From: Massilia eurypsychrophila
GTDB lineage: Bacteria; Pseudomonadota; Gammaproteobacteria; Burkholderiales; Burkholderiaceae_D
DNA: 64,000 nt
Direction: 5' to 3'
Assembly (NCBI RefSeq): GCF_002760655.1
Contig: NZ_PDOC01000003.1
Location: 124,001-188,000 of the forward strand
Position 1 is the first letter of the stretch. Each line of letters begins with the position of its first letter. The position numbers and the translations under genes were made by a program. A model generated the notes under the pieces. It did not search any database and had not been told where the DNA came from. It saw only the letters and a program-made list of their open reading frames with translations. Below, piece after piece: positions 9,658 through 18,157 of this stretch.

Positions 9658-10101
9658 ATGAGCGCGTTGGCAGGCGTCGGCCTCGCGCTCGTCGTGTTCG
9701 CCGGGGCGGCGTCGGCCGGATTCTCGCGCGATCGCAGTTTCTATCCGGCGGTGCTGATCGTTACCGCGTCGTACGGCGTGCTGTTCGCCGTGCAGGAGCA
9801 GGCGCATGCAGCACTGCTGCTGGAGACGGCGGCGATGGCGCTGTTCATGGCGCTGGCGGTGGTCGGCTTTCGGACATCGGCCTGGATCGTCGTCGCCGCG
9901 CTGGTTCTGCACGGCGCGTTCGACATGGTGCATGCCGCGCTCATCGACAACCCCGGCATGCCCGCCTGGTGGCCGCTGTTTTGCTGGACGTTCGATTTGG
10001 CCCTGGGCGCCTGTGTCGCTGTTGCGCTGTTGGTGAAACAGCGCCGCCGCCGCGCGCATGGCGCGGTTGGGCGCCGGCATCCGGGCGGGCACTGCACGTG
10101 A
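9658..10101 (+). CDS. Small integral membrane protein of unknown function
   Basis: 147 residues from ATG 9658, chosen because the frame upstream belongs to the shifted tail of the peroxidase. Four or five hydrophobic segments are visible (ALAGVGLALVVFAGAA, AVLIVTASYGVLFAV, TAAMALFMALAVVGF, WTFDLALGACVAVALLV), with a conserved-looking HGAFDMVHA between the third and fourth. No enzymatic motif is recognised. It follows the peroxidase by 28 bases and is probably in the same transcript. Confidence 0.6.
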   Translation: MSALAGVGLALVVFAGAASAGFSRDRSFYPAVLIVTASYGVLFAVQEQAHAALLLETAAMALFMALAVVGFRTSAWIVVAALVLHGAFDMVHAALIDNPGMPAWWPLFCWTFDLALGACVAVALLVKQRRRRAHGAVGRRHPGGHCT

Positions 10102-10180
10102 GTCGGCCGGTAGGATGACAGCGTTCTTCACCTGTGTTGATGCCGATCAGAGGTTGCTGTTCAAGATACGTAAAACAATC

Positions 10181-10246
10181 GGGGTCAGACCCGTTTAAAC
10201 GATCGAAAAATGCGCGGAACGCCATCTATAAAACGGGTCTGACCCC
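10181..10246. repeat. Palindromic GGGGTCAGACCCG repeat, copy 1
   Basis: Two 16-base arms, 10181-10196 and 10231-10246, are exact inverted complements (GGGGTCAGACCCGTTT / AAACGGGTCTGACCCC) around a 34-base spacer. It is an REP-like extragenic palindrome. A second copy follows at 10316-10384, and a shorter relative at 34460-34480. Confidence 0.85.
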
Positions 10247-10315
10247 AATTCTTTAGCCCGACCGCGAAGTTACAACCCGCCTCCCACAGGCGGTTCAAAT
10301 GGACGGTAAAAAAAT

Positions 10316-10384
10316 TGGGGTCAGACCCGTTTTATTGATGCCGAAATCGCCCGAACGCCGTTTATCAAACGGGTCTGACCCCAT
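10316..10384. repeat. Palindromic GGGGTCAGACCCG repeat, copy 2
   Basis: Arms 10316-10332 and 10368-10384 pair perfectly over 17 bases, around a spacer that differs from copy 1 but keeps the pattern CGAACGCC before the right arm. Followed by a T run on the plus strand (from 10386), so transcribed from the left it could act as a terminator. With copy 1 it fills most of the gene-poor stretch 10102-10695. Confidence 0.85.
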
Positions 10385-10395
10385 TTTTTTGAAGA

Positions 10396-10507
10396 TCAGG
10401 CCGCGCGGGGCGGCAAGCTCGTCCAGGCCGGCGAAGTCGACCTCCTTTTGCGCCACCCGCAGCAGCACGACCAGCGAGCAGGCGCCGTGCATCTGGTAGA
10501 GCGTCAT
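10396..10507 (-). pseudogene. N-terminal fragment resembling a glutathione S-transferase
   Basis: Minus-strand frame from ATG 10507 begins MTLYQMHGACSLVVLLRVA, which resembles the thioredoxin-fold start of beta/theta-class GSTs (xLYxxxGACSLxxxxxL). Similarity ends at about residue 40, where the palindromic repeat begins, and the remaining frame is repeat sequence. It looks like a gene truncated at the repeat. The match is short, so this call is tentative. Confidence 0.35.
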
Positions 10508-10695
10508 CGGTATTCCATTGACAAGTCGGTAAGCGGGGTAGACTATGCCATCCGGGCACCGCGCCGATTGGTGTCATGCCGGCACCATGGTGCGGCCCGC
10601 TGCGCGCTTTGCCGCCGGCCTGAAGCGCGCCTGGACTGGTCGCGCACGCAGGTGCCTCTCAGCACGACATTTACCAGGAACGTACCCGACTCGAC

Positions 10696-11245
10696 ATGAC
10701 GACCTCCATCTTCTCCAAGGCGCCGGCCACAGGCGGCACCGGCGCGCTGTCGGACCTGTACACCTCCGTGACCAAATCGCTGCTGGTGAAAAATCCGGGC
10801 ATGAAGAACCTCGAAGCGCAACTCACGCGCGACAGTGCGCGCCTGTCGACCATCGGCAAGCTGGCGTTGGCGCTCGACCAGTTCCGCACCGGCGCCGACC
10901 GGCTGTCCGGCGCCAAGCTGACGTGGCGGCGCTGAACGCGGCGATCGCGGCGACGCCGGACAAGGTCGCGCAGCTGTTTGGCGCGCCCGGCACGCGCTTG
11001 GCGCAGCAGCTGTCGGCGCGCGTGTCGGAGCACATGTCGAACAGCGGCATGCTGGCCACTCAGGCCGTTGCCGCGCAGGGATCGGTCGACCAGCTGGACG
11101 CCAAATAAGCCCAGATGACCGAGGCCATCCAGCGCCAGGCAGCACGCTGGTGCAGCAATACGCGCAGGCGGCGAGCGGTGGCAACTCGCCGTTCGGCACC
11201 GATGGCGCGAACCAGGCGATGTCGCTGTTCGACATCCTGAGCTGA
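10696..11245 (+). pseudogene. Degenerate gene, possibly flagellar-cap/hook-associated-like
   Basis: A protein can be followed across three frames. MTTSIFSKAPATGGTGALSD... runs to about 10930. ALNAAIAATPDKVAQLF... QGSVDQLDAK is in a second frame and meets a TAA at 11106. A C-terminus with LVQQYAQAASGGNSPF and final SLFDILS is in a third frame, ending at 11245. At least two frameshifts and one in-frame stop make it non-functional as read. The helical, Gln/Ala-rich pieces (KNLEAQLTRDSARLSTIGKL) recall the coiled-coil ends of FliD-like proteins, but the match is weak and no flagellar gene is nearby. Confidence 0.5.
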
Positions 11246-11319
11246 GTGGCCGCACTAAGTATTCGCTAAGTGTCGCCCTTTATTATTGCTCAGCGGGCAA
11301 GCCAGATTGCCGCGCCGTC

Positions 11320-12438
11320 ATGGTCATCAGCAAAAAGGGCTGCACATTGTTTCAAACATTTATCCCCAGAAAAACGGCAATAGCGATCAGCGTGCTGTCC
11401 GCGCTCGTGTTGGCGCTCGCTGCGCCGGCCAGCGCGGCGCGGCCGCGAGCGCTGCCGGCCGCCGCTGACCTGGCGGTGGACTTCAAGGCGCTGGCCCGGC
11501 AGCGGCCGTGGACCTGCGCCGTCCAGCCGGCCATCGGCGTGCCGCCAGCCGGCTGGGCCGCGGTAGCCGATCAGTGCGCCTGGCAAAACCGCTTGCGCAT
11601 GCGGCGCTGGAGCGGGCCGGTCGCCGCCAAACCGGGCGCCTGTGTCAGCGCGCAGGCGCAGTGGTGGGCATGGGCGCGCGGCGCCGCGCCGGCCGCCGGA
11701 ACGCCGGCCGCCGGAACGCCGGCCGCCTGGCGCACGACGTGGGCAACCCAAAGCATCATCGACGAACGCGGCGCGGAAAAGCGTATCGTGATTGCGCGCC
11801 GCCTGAAAAATGGCGAGTGGAGCGCCACCGAGTGGCGCTGGAATCCGTCGCCGCGCGCCGCCACCCGGGCCTGGCAGGAGGGCCGCTGGAAATTGCTGGC
11901 CGAGCGTGCCGCCCAGCTGCGTGCGCCGGCCGAGGCCGCCCAGGGAGCGCCGCAGGCGCGCATGTTGCGCGCCGTGCTCGAAGCGAACCTGGGCACGCGC
12001 GCCGGCGAAATCGGCGAGCGCGGCTGGAGGTGGCAGGGCGACGGCCTGTGCCTGGCCGTCGACGAGGCAGGGCTTGGCCAGCAAATCATGCAACTGCCGT
12101 ATTCGAGCGACGACAGCCGCCTCGAACAGCGCGCCGCGATGCAGCTGCAACTGGCGCGGCGCTATCCGAGGGCGACCTGGCTGACCAATTTCAGTTTGGT
12201 GCCGACGTCGCCGAACGAGCGCGGCGGCGCCAAGTTCTACGCGATCTGGACCGAGCAGGCCACGCTCAAGGGACAGCTGTGGATTCCGACCAGGGGCAAC
12301 GGTCCGCTGGTGCGGCTGCGCCTGACTGCCGCGCTGCCCGGCGTCGCCGCCGAGGCGCCGGCCGTCGCCCGCGCCGAACAGGCGATGCAGCGCGAACTGA
12401 TGGCACTGGCATCGCGCTGGGCAGCTCAGCATGAATGA
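11320..12438 (+). CDS. Exported protein of unknown function (first gene of antiporter operon)
   Basis: 372 residues with a long N-region and a signal peptide (TAIAISVLSALVLALAAPASA). The mature part is Ala/Arg/Trp-rich, with W-containing stretches such as QWWAWARG and WSATEWRWNP, and no motif I recognise. A 15-base tandem repeat (11692-11726, about 2.3 copies) encodes AAGTP units near residue 127. Its stop overlaps the start of the antiporter gene by eight bases, implying translational coupling and a linked role, possibly a periplasmic partner. Function unknown. Confidence 0.65.
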   Translation: MVISKKGCTLFQTFIPRKTAIAISVLSALVLALAAPASAARPRALPAAADLAVDFKALARQRPWTCAVQPAIGVPPAGWAAVADQCAWQNRLRMRRWSGPVAAKPGACVSAQAQWWAWARGAAPAAGTPAAGTPAAWRTTWATQSIIDERGAEKRIVIARRLKNGEWSATEWRWNPSPRAATRAWQEGRWKLLAERAAQLRAPAEAAQGAPQARMLRAVLEANLGTRAGEIGERGWRWQGDGLCLAVDEAGLGQQIMQLPYSSDDSRLEQRAAMQLQLARRYPRATWLTNFSLVPTSPNERGGAKFYAIWTEQATLKGQLWIPTRGNGPLVRLRLTAALPGVAAEAPAVARAEQAMQRELMALASRWAAQHE

Positions 12439-13645
12439 CGATTTCGGCGCCATGCCGTTGTGGATGCTGTCGCCGCTGGCGGTGGTCGGCGCCGGCCTGC
12501 TGCTGTCGCAGGTGATCGGCGTGCTGATGCAAGCGCGCGGCTGGCCCAGGCTGTATGGCGCGGTCATCGCCGGCCTGATCTTGGGCGTGAGCGGCCTTGG
12601 CATGGTCGACGCGGCGCTGCTGACGCAGTTCCAGGAACTGTTCAACGCCGCCTCCGCGCTGGTGCTGTTTGAAGTGGGCCGCAAGATGGACCTGGCCTGG
12701 CTGTGGCGCAGCGGGCGCCAGGGCGGGGTGCTGGTGCTCGGCTGCGTGCTGCGCGGCATGGGCGCGTGGGCGCTGCTGGTCGCCTTCGGCCTCGGCTGGG
12801 GCGAGGCGGCCTTCATCGCCGCCATCCTGATCGCGGTCAACCCGGTCATCTTCACGTCGATGGTGTCGGACTCGAACGCCAGCGGCGTGGCCACCTACGC
12901 CGCCGCCAACACCGTTGGCATCAGCAACCTGATTGCGCTGCTGGCCCTGTCCGGATCGCTGGCATGGATGCGCAGCCACAACATCAACGCCGAACTCGGT
13001 TTCTCCGGCGAACTGTTGCGCCAGGCCAGCAAGCTCGCGCTCGGCGCAGGCATCGCCGTCTTCTGCTATGGTTTGTATACGCTGGCCACCCGTATTTCAA
13101 AAGCGCAAGCAGGCCTGCGCCCCGGCATCTTGCTCGCCGCGCTGATGATGGACCTGGGCCTGTGCTCGGTGACGGCGTCAAGCGCATTGTTGTCGCTGCT
13201 GTTGATGGGATTGCTGCTGCGCAATGTAGAGACGCGAGAAAACGTCTTCCAGGCCCAGGTCAAGACGGCGCAGGACATCGGCTACGCGCTGCTGTTCATG
13301 ATGTCGGCGGCGCTGGTGCAGGTCCAGCAGCTGTTCGAATGGGTGCCGCTGCTGGCGGCCACTTTGGTGTTCGCCGCGCGCATCGGCCTGACGCGCCTGG
13401 CCTTGCTGCCCAGCGGCGCCTGGGGCGGCGACAAGAAGCACGCGATCGCGCTGTCGCTCTGTTCGCTGGTCGGCTTCGGCTCGCTGGTGGTGGACAATTC
13501 ATTGACCGGCGCGTCGTACATGAGCGACAGCGCGGCGAGCATCATGGCCGCGCTGCTGGCGTTAAATGTGTTGGTAGGGCCCGGTCTCACCTGGTGGGGG
13601 CTAAAGCTTGCCGGCGAGACACACGAAGGAGATAAACATGGCTGA
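12431..13645 (+). CDS. Cation:proton antiporter-like membrane protein (CPA2-type)
   Basis: 404 residues with about 11-12 hydrophobic segments. It opens with PLAVVGAGLLLSQVIGVLM and has GWPRLYGAVIAGLILG, the arrangement seen at the start of Na+/H+ or K+/H+ exchangers of the CPA2 family. Further motifs include ALVLFEVGRKMDL (the conserved acidic helix) and VVDNSLTGASYMSD near the end. There is no C-terminal nucleotide-binding (TrkA-N) domain as found in KefB/KefC, so gating must differ. It overlaps the gene before by eight bases and the ligase gene after by eight. The ion is not predictable from sequence; K+ or Na+ efflux against protons is the family expectation. Confidence 0.75.
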   Translation: MNDDFGAMPLWMLSPLAVVGAGLLLSQVIGVLMQARGWPRLYGAVIAGLILGVSGLGMVDAALLTQFQELFNAASALVLFEVGRKMDLAWLWRSGRQGGVLVLGCVLRGMGAWALLVAFGLGWGEAAFIAAILIAVNPVIFTSMVSDSNASGVATYAAANTVGISNLIALLALSGSLAWMRSHNINAELGFSGELLRQASKLALGAGIAVFCYGLYTLATRISKAQAGLRPGILLAALMMDLGLCSVTASSALLSLLLMGLLLRNVETRENVFQAQVKTAQDIGYALLFMMSAALVQVQQLFEWVPLLAATLVFAARIGLTRLALLPSGAWGGDKKHAIALSLCSLVGFGSLVVDNSLTGASYMSDSAASIMAALLALNVLVGPGLTWWGLKLAGETHEGDKHG

Positions 13646-14879
13646 AGCGACCCTCGAACAGCAACGTTTCGACGCCGCCCAGGCGCTGGCGGTGACCGGC
13701 CAGGGACCGGCGTACCTGCCGCCATTCATGGCCTCGCAACTGGGCACGATGGGCATCGAACTGGAATTGATGGTGCTTGACCGGCTGACGTACGACCTGA
13801 TGCCGGCCGCGCCGGACATCCTGCGCCTGCTCGACCAGCAAACCAAGAAATGGGTGGCGACCCCCGAGATCACCACGTCGATGCTGGAAGTGGCGACGTC
13901 GATCCTGAACGGCTACGACGGCGCCGCCGCCGAGATCGAGGAAATCCGCGCCAGCGTGCAGCGCGCCGCCTTCCAGGTCGGCGCGGCCATCTCCGGCGGC
14001 GGCGCCCACCCGTTCCAGAAGTGGAATGAACAGCGCATCTATCCGAAGGAACGCTACCGCGAATCGGCCAAGAAATACGGCTACCTGGCCAAGATGTTCA
14101 CCGTGTTCGGCATGCACGTGCACATCGGCATCCCCAACGCCGACGAAGCGATCCGCACCTGCGCCTGGCTGACGCAGCGCGCGCCGCTGTTCATCGCGCT
14201 GTCGGCCAATTCGCCGTGCTGGCAAGGCGAGGATTCCGGCTTTTGCAGCGCGCGCAGCAATGTGGTCGGGGCTTTCCCGATGAGCGGCACCATGCCGTCG
14301 CACATCCGCAGCTGGCACGATTTCCACCAGCACTTCGAGCGCCTGGCGGCGCACGGCATCGTCAACAGCATCAAGGATTTTTATTGGGACGTGCGGCCCA
14401 AGCCCGAATACGGCACGGTCGAACTGCGCGTGCTCGACACGCCGCTGCAGCCGGCCCACGCCGCTGCGCTGGCCTGCTACGCGCGTGAACTGTGCGTGGA
14501 AGTGGCCGACCAGGAAGGGCGCTGGCCGCACGACGATTCGCGCGAGCTGTATGCGTGGAACCGCTTCAACGCGGCCAAGGAAGGCGTCGCGGCGAACTGG
14601 ATCAATCCCTGCACCGGCGTGGCGCTACCGGTCAGGCAGGTCGTCATGGACGACCTGGAGCGGCTCGCCGGGCGCACCACCGATCCGGGCTTTTTCGAGG
14701 CGTGCCGGATGATTGAAGACCTGATGCGCGGCGGCGGCCAGGCGCGCTGGCTGCGCTCGCACATGGATGCAGGGTCCGGCATGAACGATCTGTCGCGCGT
14801 GGCCAGCGAACTGTTCGAGCGGCCGTTCGCCAGCACCGGGCGCGGGCGCGAGCCACTGACCGCGGGAGTGGCGCCATGA
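13638..14879 (+). CDS. ybdK: Carboxylate-amine ligase, YbdK type (weak glutamate-cysteine ligase family)
   Basis: 413 residues from ATG 13638, preceded by GAAGGAGA; the in-frame start at 13608 lies inside the antiporter gene. GCS2-family hallmarks are present: GIELELMV near the start, MFTVFGMHVHIG, ANSPCWQGEDSGFCSAR and GTVELRVLDTP. E. coli YbdK has weak gamma-glutamylcysteine ligase activity in vitro and an unsettled role. Here it sits between an antiporter and a two-component system with overlapping reading frames, so it may make a small gamma-glutamyl thiol or amide used in the same response. It is most likely cytosolic. Confidence 0.85.
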   Translation: MAEATLEQQRFDAAQALAVTGQGPAYLPPFMASQLGTMGIELELMVLDRLTYDLMPAAPDILRLLDQQTKKWVATPEITTSMLEVATSILNGYDGAAAEIEEIRASVQRAAFQVGAAISGGGAHPFQKWNEQRIYPKERYRESAKKYGYLAKMFTVFGMHVHIGIPNADEAIRTCAWLTQRAPLFIALSANSPCWQGEDSGFCSARSNVVGAFPMSGTMPSHIRSWHDFHQHFERLAAHGIVNSIKDFYWDVRPKPEYGTVELRVLDTPLQPAHAAALACYARELCVEVADQEGRWPHDDSRELYAWNRFNAAKEGVAANWINPCTGVALPVRQVVMDDLERLAGRTTDPGFFEACRMIEDLMRGGGQARWLRSHMDAGSGMNDLSRVASELFERPFASTGRGREPLTAGVAP

Positions 14880-15538
14880 GAGTACTGGTGGTGGAAGACG
14901 ATCCGATGATCGGCAACGTGCTGCAGCAGGAATTGCGCGACGCCAGCTATGCCGCCGACTGGGTCTGCGACGGCCAGGCTGCCCTGAACAGCATTGCCGC
15001 GTTGACCTACTCGCTGATTCTGCTCGACCTGGGACTGCCGAAGATGGACGGCATGGATGTGCTGCGCGCCATCCGCCAGGCTGAGAACGATGTGCCGATC
15101 CTGGTGCTGACGGCGCGCGACGCGACCGAGGACCGCGTCGCCGGCCTCGACGGCGGCGCCGACGACTACCTGGTCAAGCCGTTTGCGATGAGCGAGTTGC
15201 TGGCGCGCATGCGCGCGCTGACGCGCCGCAAGGAGAGCGCGGTCGGGCCGAGGCTGTCGAACGGGGTGGTCAGCCTCGATCCTGCCACCCACGTCGCCAG
15301 CGTCGATGGCGCCGAAGTGCGGCTGACCGCGCGCGAATTTTCCCTGTTGCAGTCGCTGCTGCTGCGCCCGGGCGCCATCCTGTCGCGCGCCGAACTGGAA
15401 AATCGCCTGTACGGCTGGAACGAAGAAGTCGAGAGCAACGCCGTCGAGTTCCTGATCCATGCATTGCGCAAGAAGCTGGGCGCCGAGATCATCAAGAATA
15501 TCAGGGGCGTGGGATGGATGGTTTCGAAAGGACAGTAG
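14876..15538 (+). CDS. OmpR-family response regulator
   Basis: 220 residues. The receiver domain (1-115) has acidic pocket EDD, phosphoacceptor Asp in LLDLGLPKMDG and the conserved Lys in DDYLVKPF. A winged-helix DNA-binding domain (about 125-218) shows the usual LTAREFSLLQSL and IHALRKKLGAEIIKNIRGVG. The start overlaps the ligase stop by four bases (ATGA), and the 3' end overlaps the kinase gene by 25 bases. Closest in style to QseB/TctD/PmrA-type regulators. It probably controls this same operon. Confidence 0.92.
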   Translation: MRVLVVEDDPMIGNVLQQELRDASYAADWVCDGQAALNSIAALTYSLILLDLGLPKMDGMDVLRAIRQAENDVPILVLTARDATEDRVAGLDGGADDYLVKPFAMSELLARMRALTRRKESAVGPRLSNGVVSLDPATHVASVDGAEVRLTAREFSLLQSLLLRPGAILSRAELENRLYGWNEEVESNAVEFLIHALRKKLGAEIIKNIRGVGWMVSKGQ

Positions 15539-16863
15539 CTGCCTCGCTCAAGTTCAAGCTGTCGTTTTGGCTGACGCTGGCGATCGTCATCATCGCCGCC
15601 GCCGCCGGCGTGGTCTCGTTCGTGTCGGCCACCGCCGAAGCGAACCGGATGCAGGATAATCAGTTGCTGCAAACGGGCTACCTGATCAGCCGGCTCGACG
15701 CGGTACCGTCGTCGCCATTGGCGCGCGAGCGCGCCGGCGACGTCGATTTCGATGCCCGCGTCGTCGTCCGCTTCCTGCAGACCGGGCCCGGACTGGCTGC
15801 CGCGCCGGCTCCGCGCCCGCCGATGTTTTCCAACCAGCTCGGCGACGGCCTGCAGACGGTCTTCGTCGGCAAGGAGCGCTGGCGGGTGTTCGTCAAGACC
15901 AACGCCAAGGGCGTGCGCGTGGCGGTGGGCCAGCAGACGTCGGTGCGCGATGCCGCCGCCAGCGCCAGCGCGCTGCGTACCCTGATGCCGATCCTGATGC
16001 TGGTGCCCGTGCTGGTGCTGCTGGTCGGGGTGCTGCTGCGCCAGATGTTCAAGCCGTTCAAGGCGCTGGCCGATGAACTCGGGCGCCGCACCGAGGCCGA
16101 CCTGGGGCCGCTCGATCACGCCGGCCTGCCGTCGGAAGTGTGGCCGTTCGTCGTGGCGATCAATGCGCTGCTGGTGAGGATGGGGCGCTCGCTCTCCTCG
16201 CAGCGCAGGTTCATCGCCGATGCGGCCCATGAACTGCGTTCGCCGCTGACGGCGATGTCGTTGCAGGCCGAACGCCTGGGCGCGGCCAACATGCCGGGCG
16301 AGGCGCGCACGCGGCTGCAGGCGCTCATCGCCGGGCTGCAGCGCACCCGCATCCTGCTCGACCAGATGCTGGCGCTGGCCAGGGCGCAGGAGTCGCGCGC
16401 GGATGTGACGACCACCATATCGCTGCAGCACGTCATCCGCGACGTGCTCGAGGACCTGGTGCCGATCGCGGAAGCGAAAAACATCGACGTCGGCGTCATC
16501 GGCGACGCCGACGGCGAAGTCAATGCCCGCGGCGTCGACCTGAAGGTGCTGGTCAAGAATCTGCTCGATAACGCGATCCGCTACACGCCGAACGGCGGCC
16601 GCGTCGATATCACGGTGCACGGCAAGCCGGGCGTGGTGACGCTGCAGGTGGAGGACACCGGTCCCGGCATCGCGCCGGAGGAACGCGAGCGCGTGTTCGA
16701 CTCGTTTTACCGGGTGCTGGGAAACGGTGAGATCGGCTCCGGCCTGGGGCTGGCGATTACCCGCACCGTCGCCGACAGCATGGCCGCGACCATCGAGCTG
16801 TCGGACGCGCGTGCGCCGCACGGCGGACTGCGGGTGGTGGTGACGTTCAGGGCGGCGGCCTGA
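15514..16863 (+). CDS. Membrane sensor histidine kinase
   Basis: 449 residues. Membrane segment 1 lies at about residues 13-40 and segment 2 at about 155-175, enclosing a periplasmic sensor region of ~115 residues with no recognised fold. A HAMP-like linker follows, then HisKA (FIADAAHELRSPLTAM, phospho-His) and HATPase_c with the N box (VKNLLDNAIRYTPNGG), G1 (EDTGPGIAPEERERVF) and G2 (GSGLGLAI). It resembles QseC-type kinases and is partner to the regulator just upstream. The periplasmic domain may respond to ions, thiol stress or the exported first-gene product, but this is inference. Confidence 0.9.
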   Translation: MDGFERTVAASLKFKLSFWLTLAIVIIAAAAGVVSFVSATAEANRMQDNQLLQTGYLISRLDAVPSSPLARERAGDVDFDARVVVRFLQTGPGLAAAPAPRPPMFSNQLGDGLQTVFVGKERWRVFVKTNAKGVRVAVGQQTSVRDAAASASALRTLMPILMLVPVLVLLVGVLLRQMFKPFKALADELGRRTEADLGPLDHAGLPSEVWPFVVAINALLVRMGRSLSSQRRFIADAAHELRSPLTAMSLQAERLGAANMPGEARTRLQALIAGLQRTRILLDQMLALARAQESRADVTTTISLQHVIRDVLEDLVPIAEAKNIDVGVIGDADGEVNARGVDLKVLVKNLLDNAIRYTPNGGRVDITVHGKPGVVTLQVEDTGPGIAPEERERVFDSFYRVLGNGEIGSGLGLAITRTVADSMAATIELSDARAPHGGLRVVVTFRAAA

Positions 16864-16884
16864 CGGCGCGCCCAAACGGTGGCA

Positions 16885-17157
16885 TCAATCCGGACCGGCT
16901 GGACGCAGCGGCGCGAGCAAGTCGACCAGCGGCGACGAATCGATCGGCTTGACCAGGTGGTGATCGAAGCCGGCAGCCAGCGTATTTTCCCGGTCCTGCA
17001 CGCCGCCGTAGCCGGTCGCGGCGATCAGCAGGGCGCCGGCGGTTTCCGGGTGCTGGCGCAATCGCCTGGCCAGCTCGTTGCCGTCCATGTCCGGCAAACC
17101 GATGTCGAGGATGCAGGCGTCCGGCTTGTCGCGCAGCGCCCGTTCCAGGCCCTGCAC
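16885..17157 (-). pseudogene. Truncated response-regulator receiver domain
   Basis: Only the C-terminal two-thirds of a receiver domain remain. The phosphoacceptor strand ACILDIGLPDMDGNEL, the ATGYGG switch region and the conserved Lys in HHLVKPID are present. The first beta strand and acidic pair are missing, and the frame upstream of the GTG at 17157 runs into a stop near 17220. It looks like the tail of a hybrid kinase or response regulator left after a deletion. It lies antisense and 21 bases downstream of the intact kinase gene. Confidence 0.7.
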
Positions 17158-17356
17158 GCCATTGTGCTCGGGGTGGCTGGGACTACATCGCAGAAAGCAT
17201 TCGGATGTTCCGCTCCGCTCTCAAGTGTCACCGCGAGCGGAACCACGACTGACCCACCTTTATTCAGCGCTCGCAACCGGGGGCTTTTTTTCGCCTGCTG
17301 AGATAATCGCGCCAAAATGCTGTTGGCAGAATGCCATCACATTCCAAGGACCCCGC

Positions 17357-17586
17357 ATGAAGGCCACATTTCCGCAAACCCGATACCGGCTGGCTTTGGT
17401 CGCGCTCCCGGTAATCGTCGCCTGGCTTGCAACAGCCTCGGTTAAAACCGAGAACCAGCGGTACGCGCTGAGCGTGGGCCAGTGCGTCGACAAGACGATG
17501 TAGATGGCAGATTTACCCTGCCTGGCGAAGGTGGCAACCCGGACAGCCTGTGGTACTGGCACATTTACTACGGGCTGACGAACTGA
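17357..17586 (+). pseudogene. Small membrane-anchored or secreted protein, frameshifted
   Basis: ATG 17357 starts a peptide with a hydrophobic N-terminus (YRLALVALPVIVAWLATASV) that stops at 17503 after 48 codons. The adjoining frame continues with GRFTLPGEGGNPDSLWYWHI and ends YYGLTN at 17586, one base before the next gene. A single missing base near 17498-17503 would give a ~76-residue protein. Function unknown. Paired with the HEPN-like gene by spacing. Confidence 0.45.
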
Positions 17587-17587
17587 C

Positions 17588-18025
17588 ATGAGCAATCTCG
17601 GCTTAACGCCCAAAATACTGGTGGCCAAGGAGCTGCTGGAGCGCGCGCTGCGTCTGTACTATGAGGGCGACTCCTACTTTGCGAGCCTGCACCTAGCGGG
17701 CGGAGCCGAGCAAATTCTCGGCACGTACGTGACCCGCGCGGGCGCGGAGAATGCGTTCAAGAGCCTGCAAATGGCTGCGGTGTGCTTCTCGGCACTCGAC
17801 GATGGAGGGCCTTGCAAATCGGGGGAAATTAAAGCCCTTATGGTCCATGCAAGGAACCGCATCAAGCATCTGGACGAGGAAGACGACGACGAGATTAATT
17901 TTGACCCGAGGGAGGAGGCCAAAAATTTGCTTCGCCGGGCGGTTTCGAACTACCACCACTTGATGAACTACTACCCTTTGGGAGAAACCCCGTTGCTCCG
18001 GCGCTTTAACGAAGACCGAAGCTAA
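17588..18025 (+). CDS. HEPN-like protein of unknown function
   Basis: 145 residues, almost entirely helical, without signal or membrane segment. The RNRIKH stretch (Arg89 to His94) has the Rx4-6H spacing seen in HEPN domains. It sits in a helix-turn setting with KALMVHA before it and a second long helix (REEAKNLLRRAVSNYHHL) after. The N-terminal part (KELLERALRLYYEGDSYFASLHLAGGAE) resembles the first long helix of DUF4145/HEPN-type proteins. HEPN domains are ribonuclease or protein-interaction modules; no nucleotidyltransferase partner is adjacent, so a toxin role is not supported. Lower GC than its neighbours suggests acquisition. Confidence 0.5.
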   Translation: MSNLGLTPKILVAKELLERALRLYYEGDSYFASLHLAGGAEQILGTYVTRAGAENAFKSLQMAAVCFSALDDGGPCKSGEIKALMVHARNRIKHLDEEDDDEINFDPREEAKNLLRRAVSNYHHLMNYYPLGETPLLRRFNEDRS

Positions 18026-18157
18026 GCAGCGCCAGCATCCGGGGTATCGTAGAGCCTCAGTTAGCAATAGCGGGAGGCTTCACAAACGTGATAGCTGAGC
18101 AATTTGCGACCATAACTGACTGCTTGTACTGTATCAAGCCATCGCCGCCCCGGCTGG

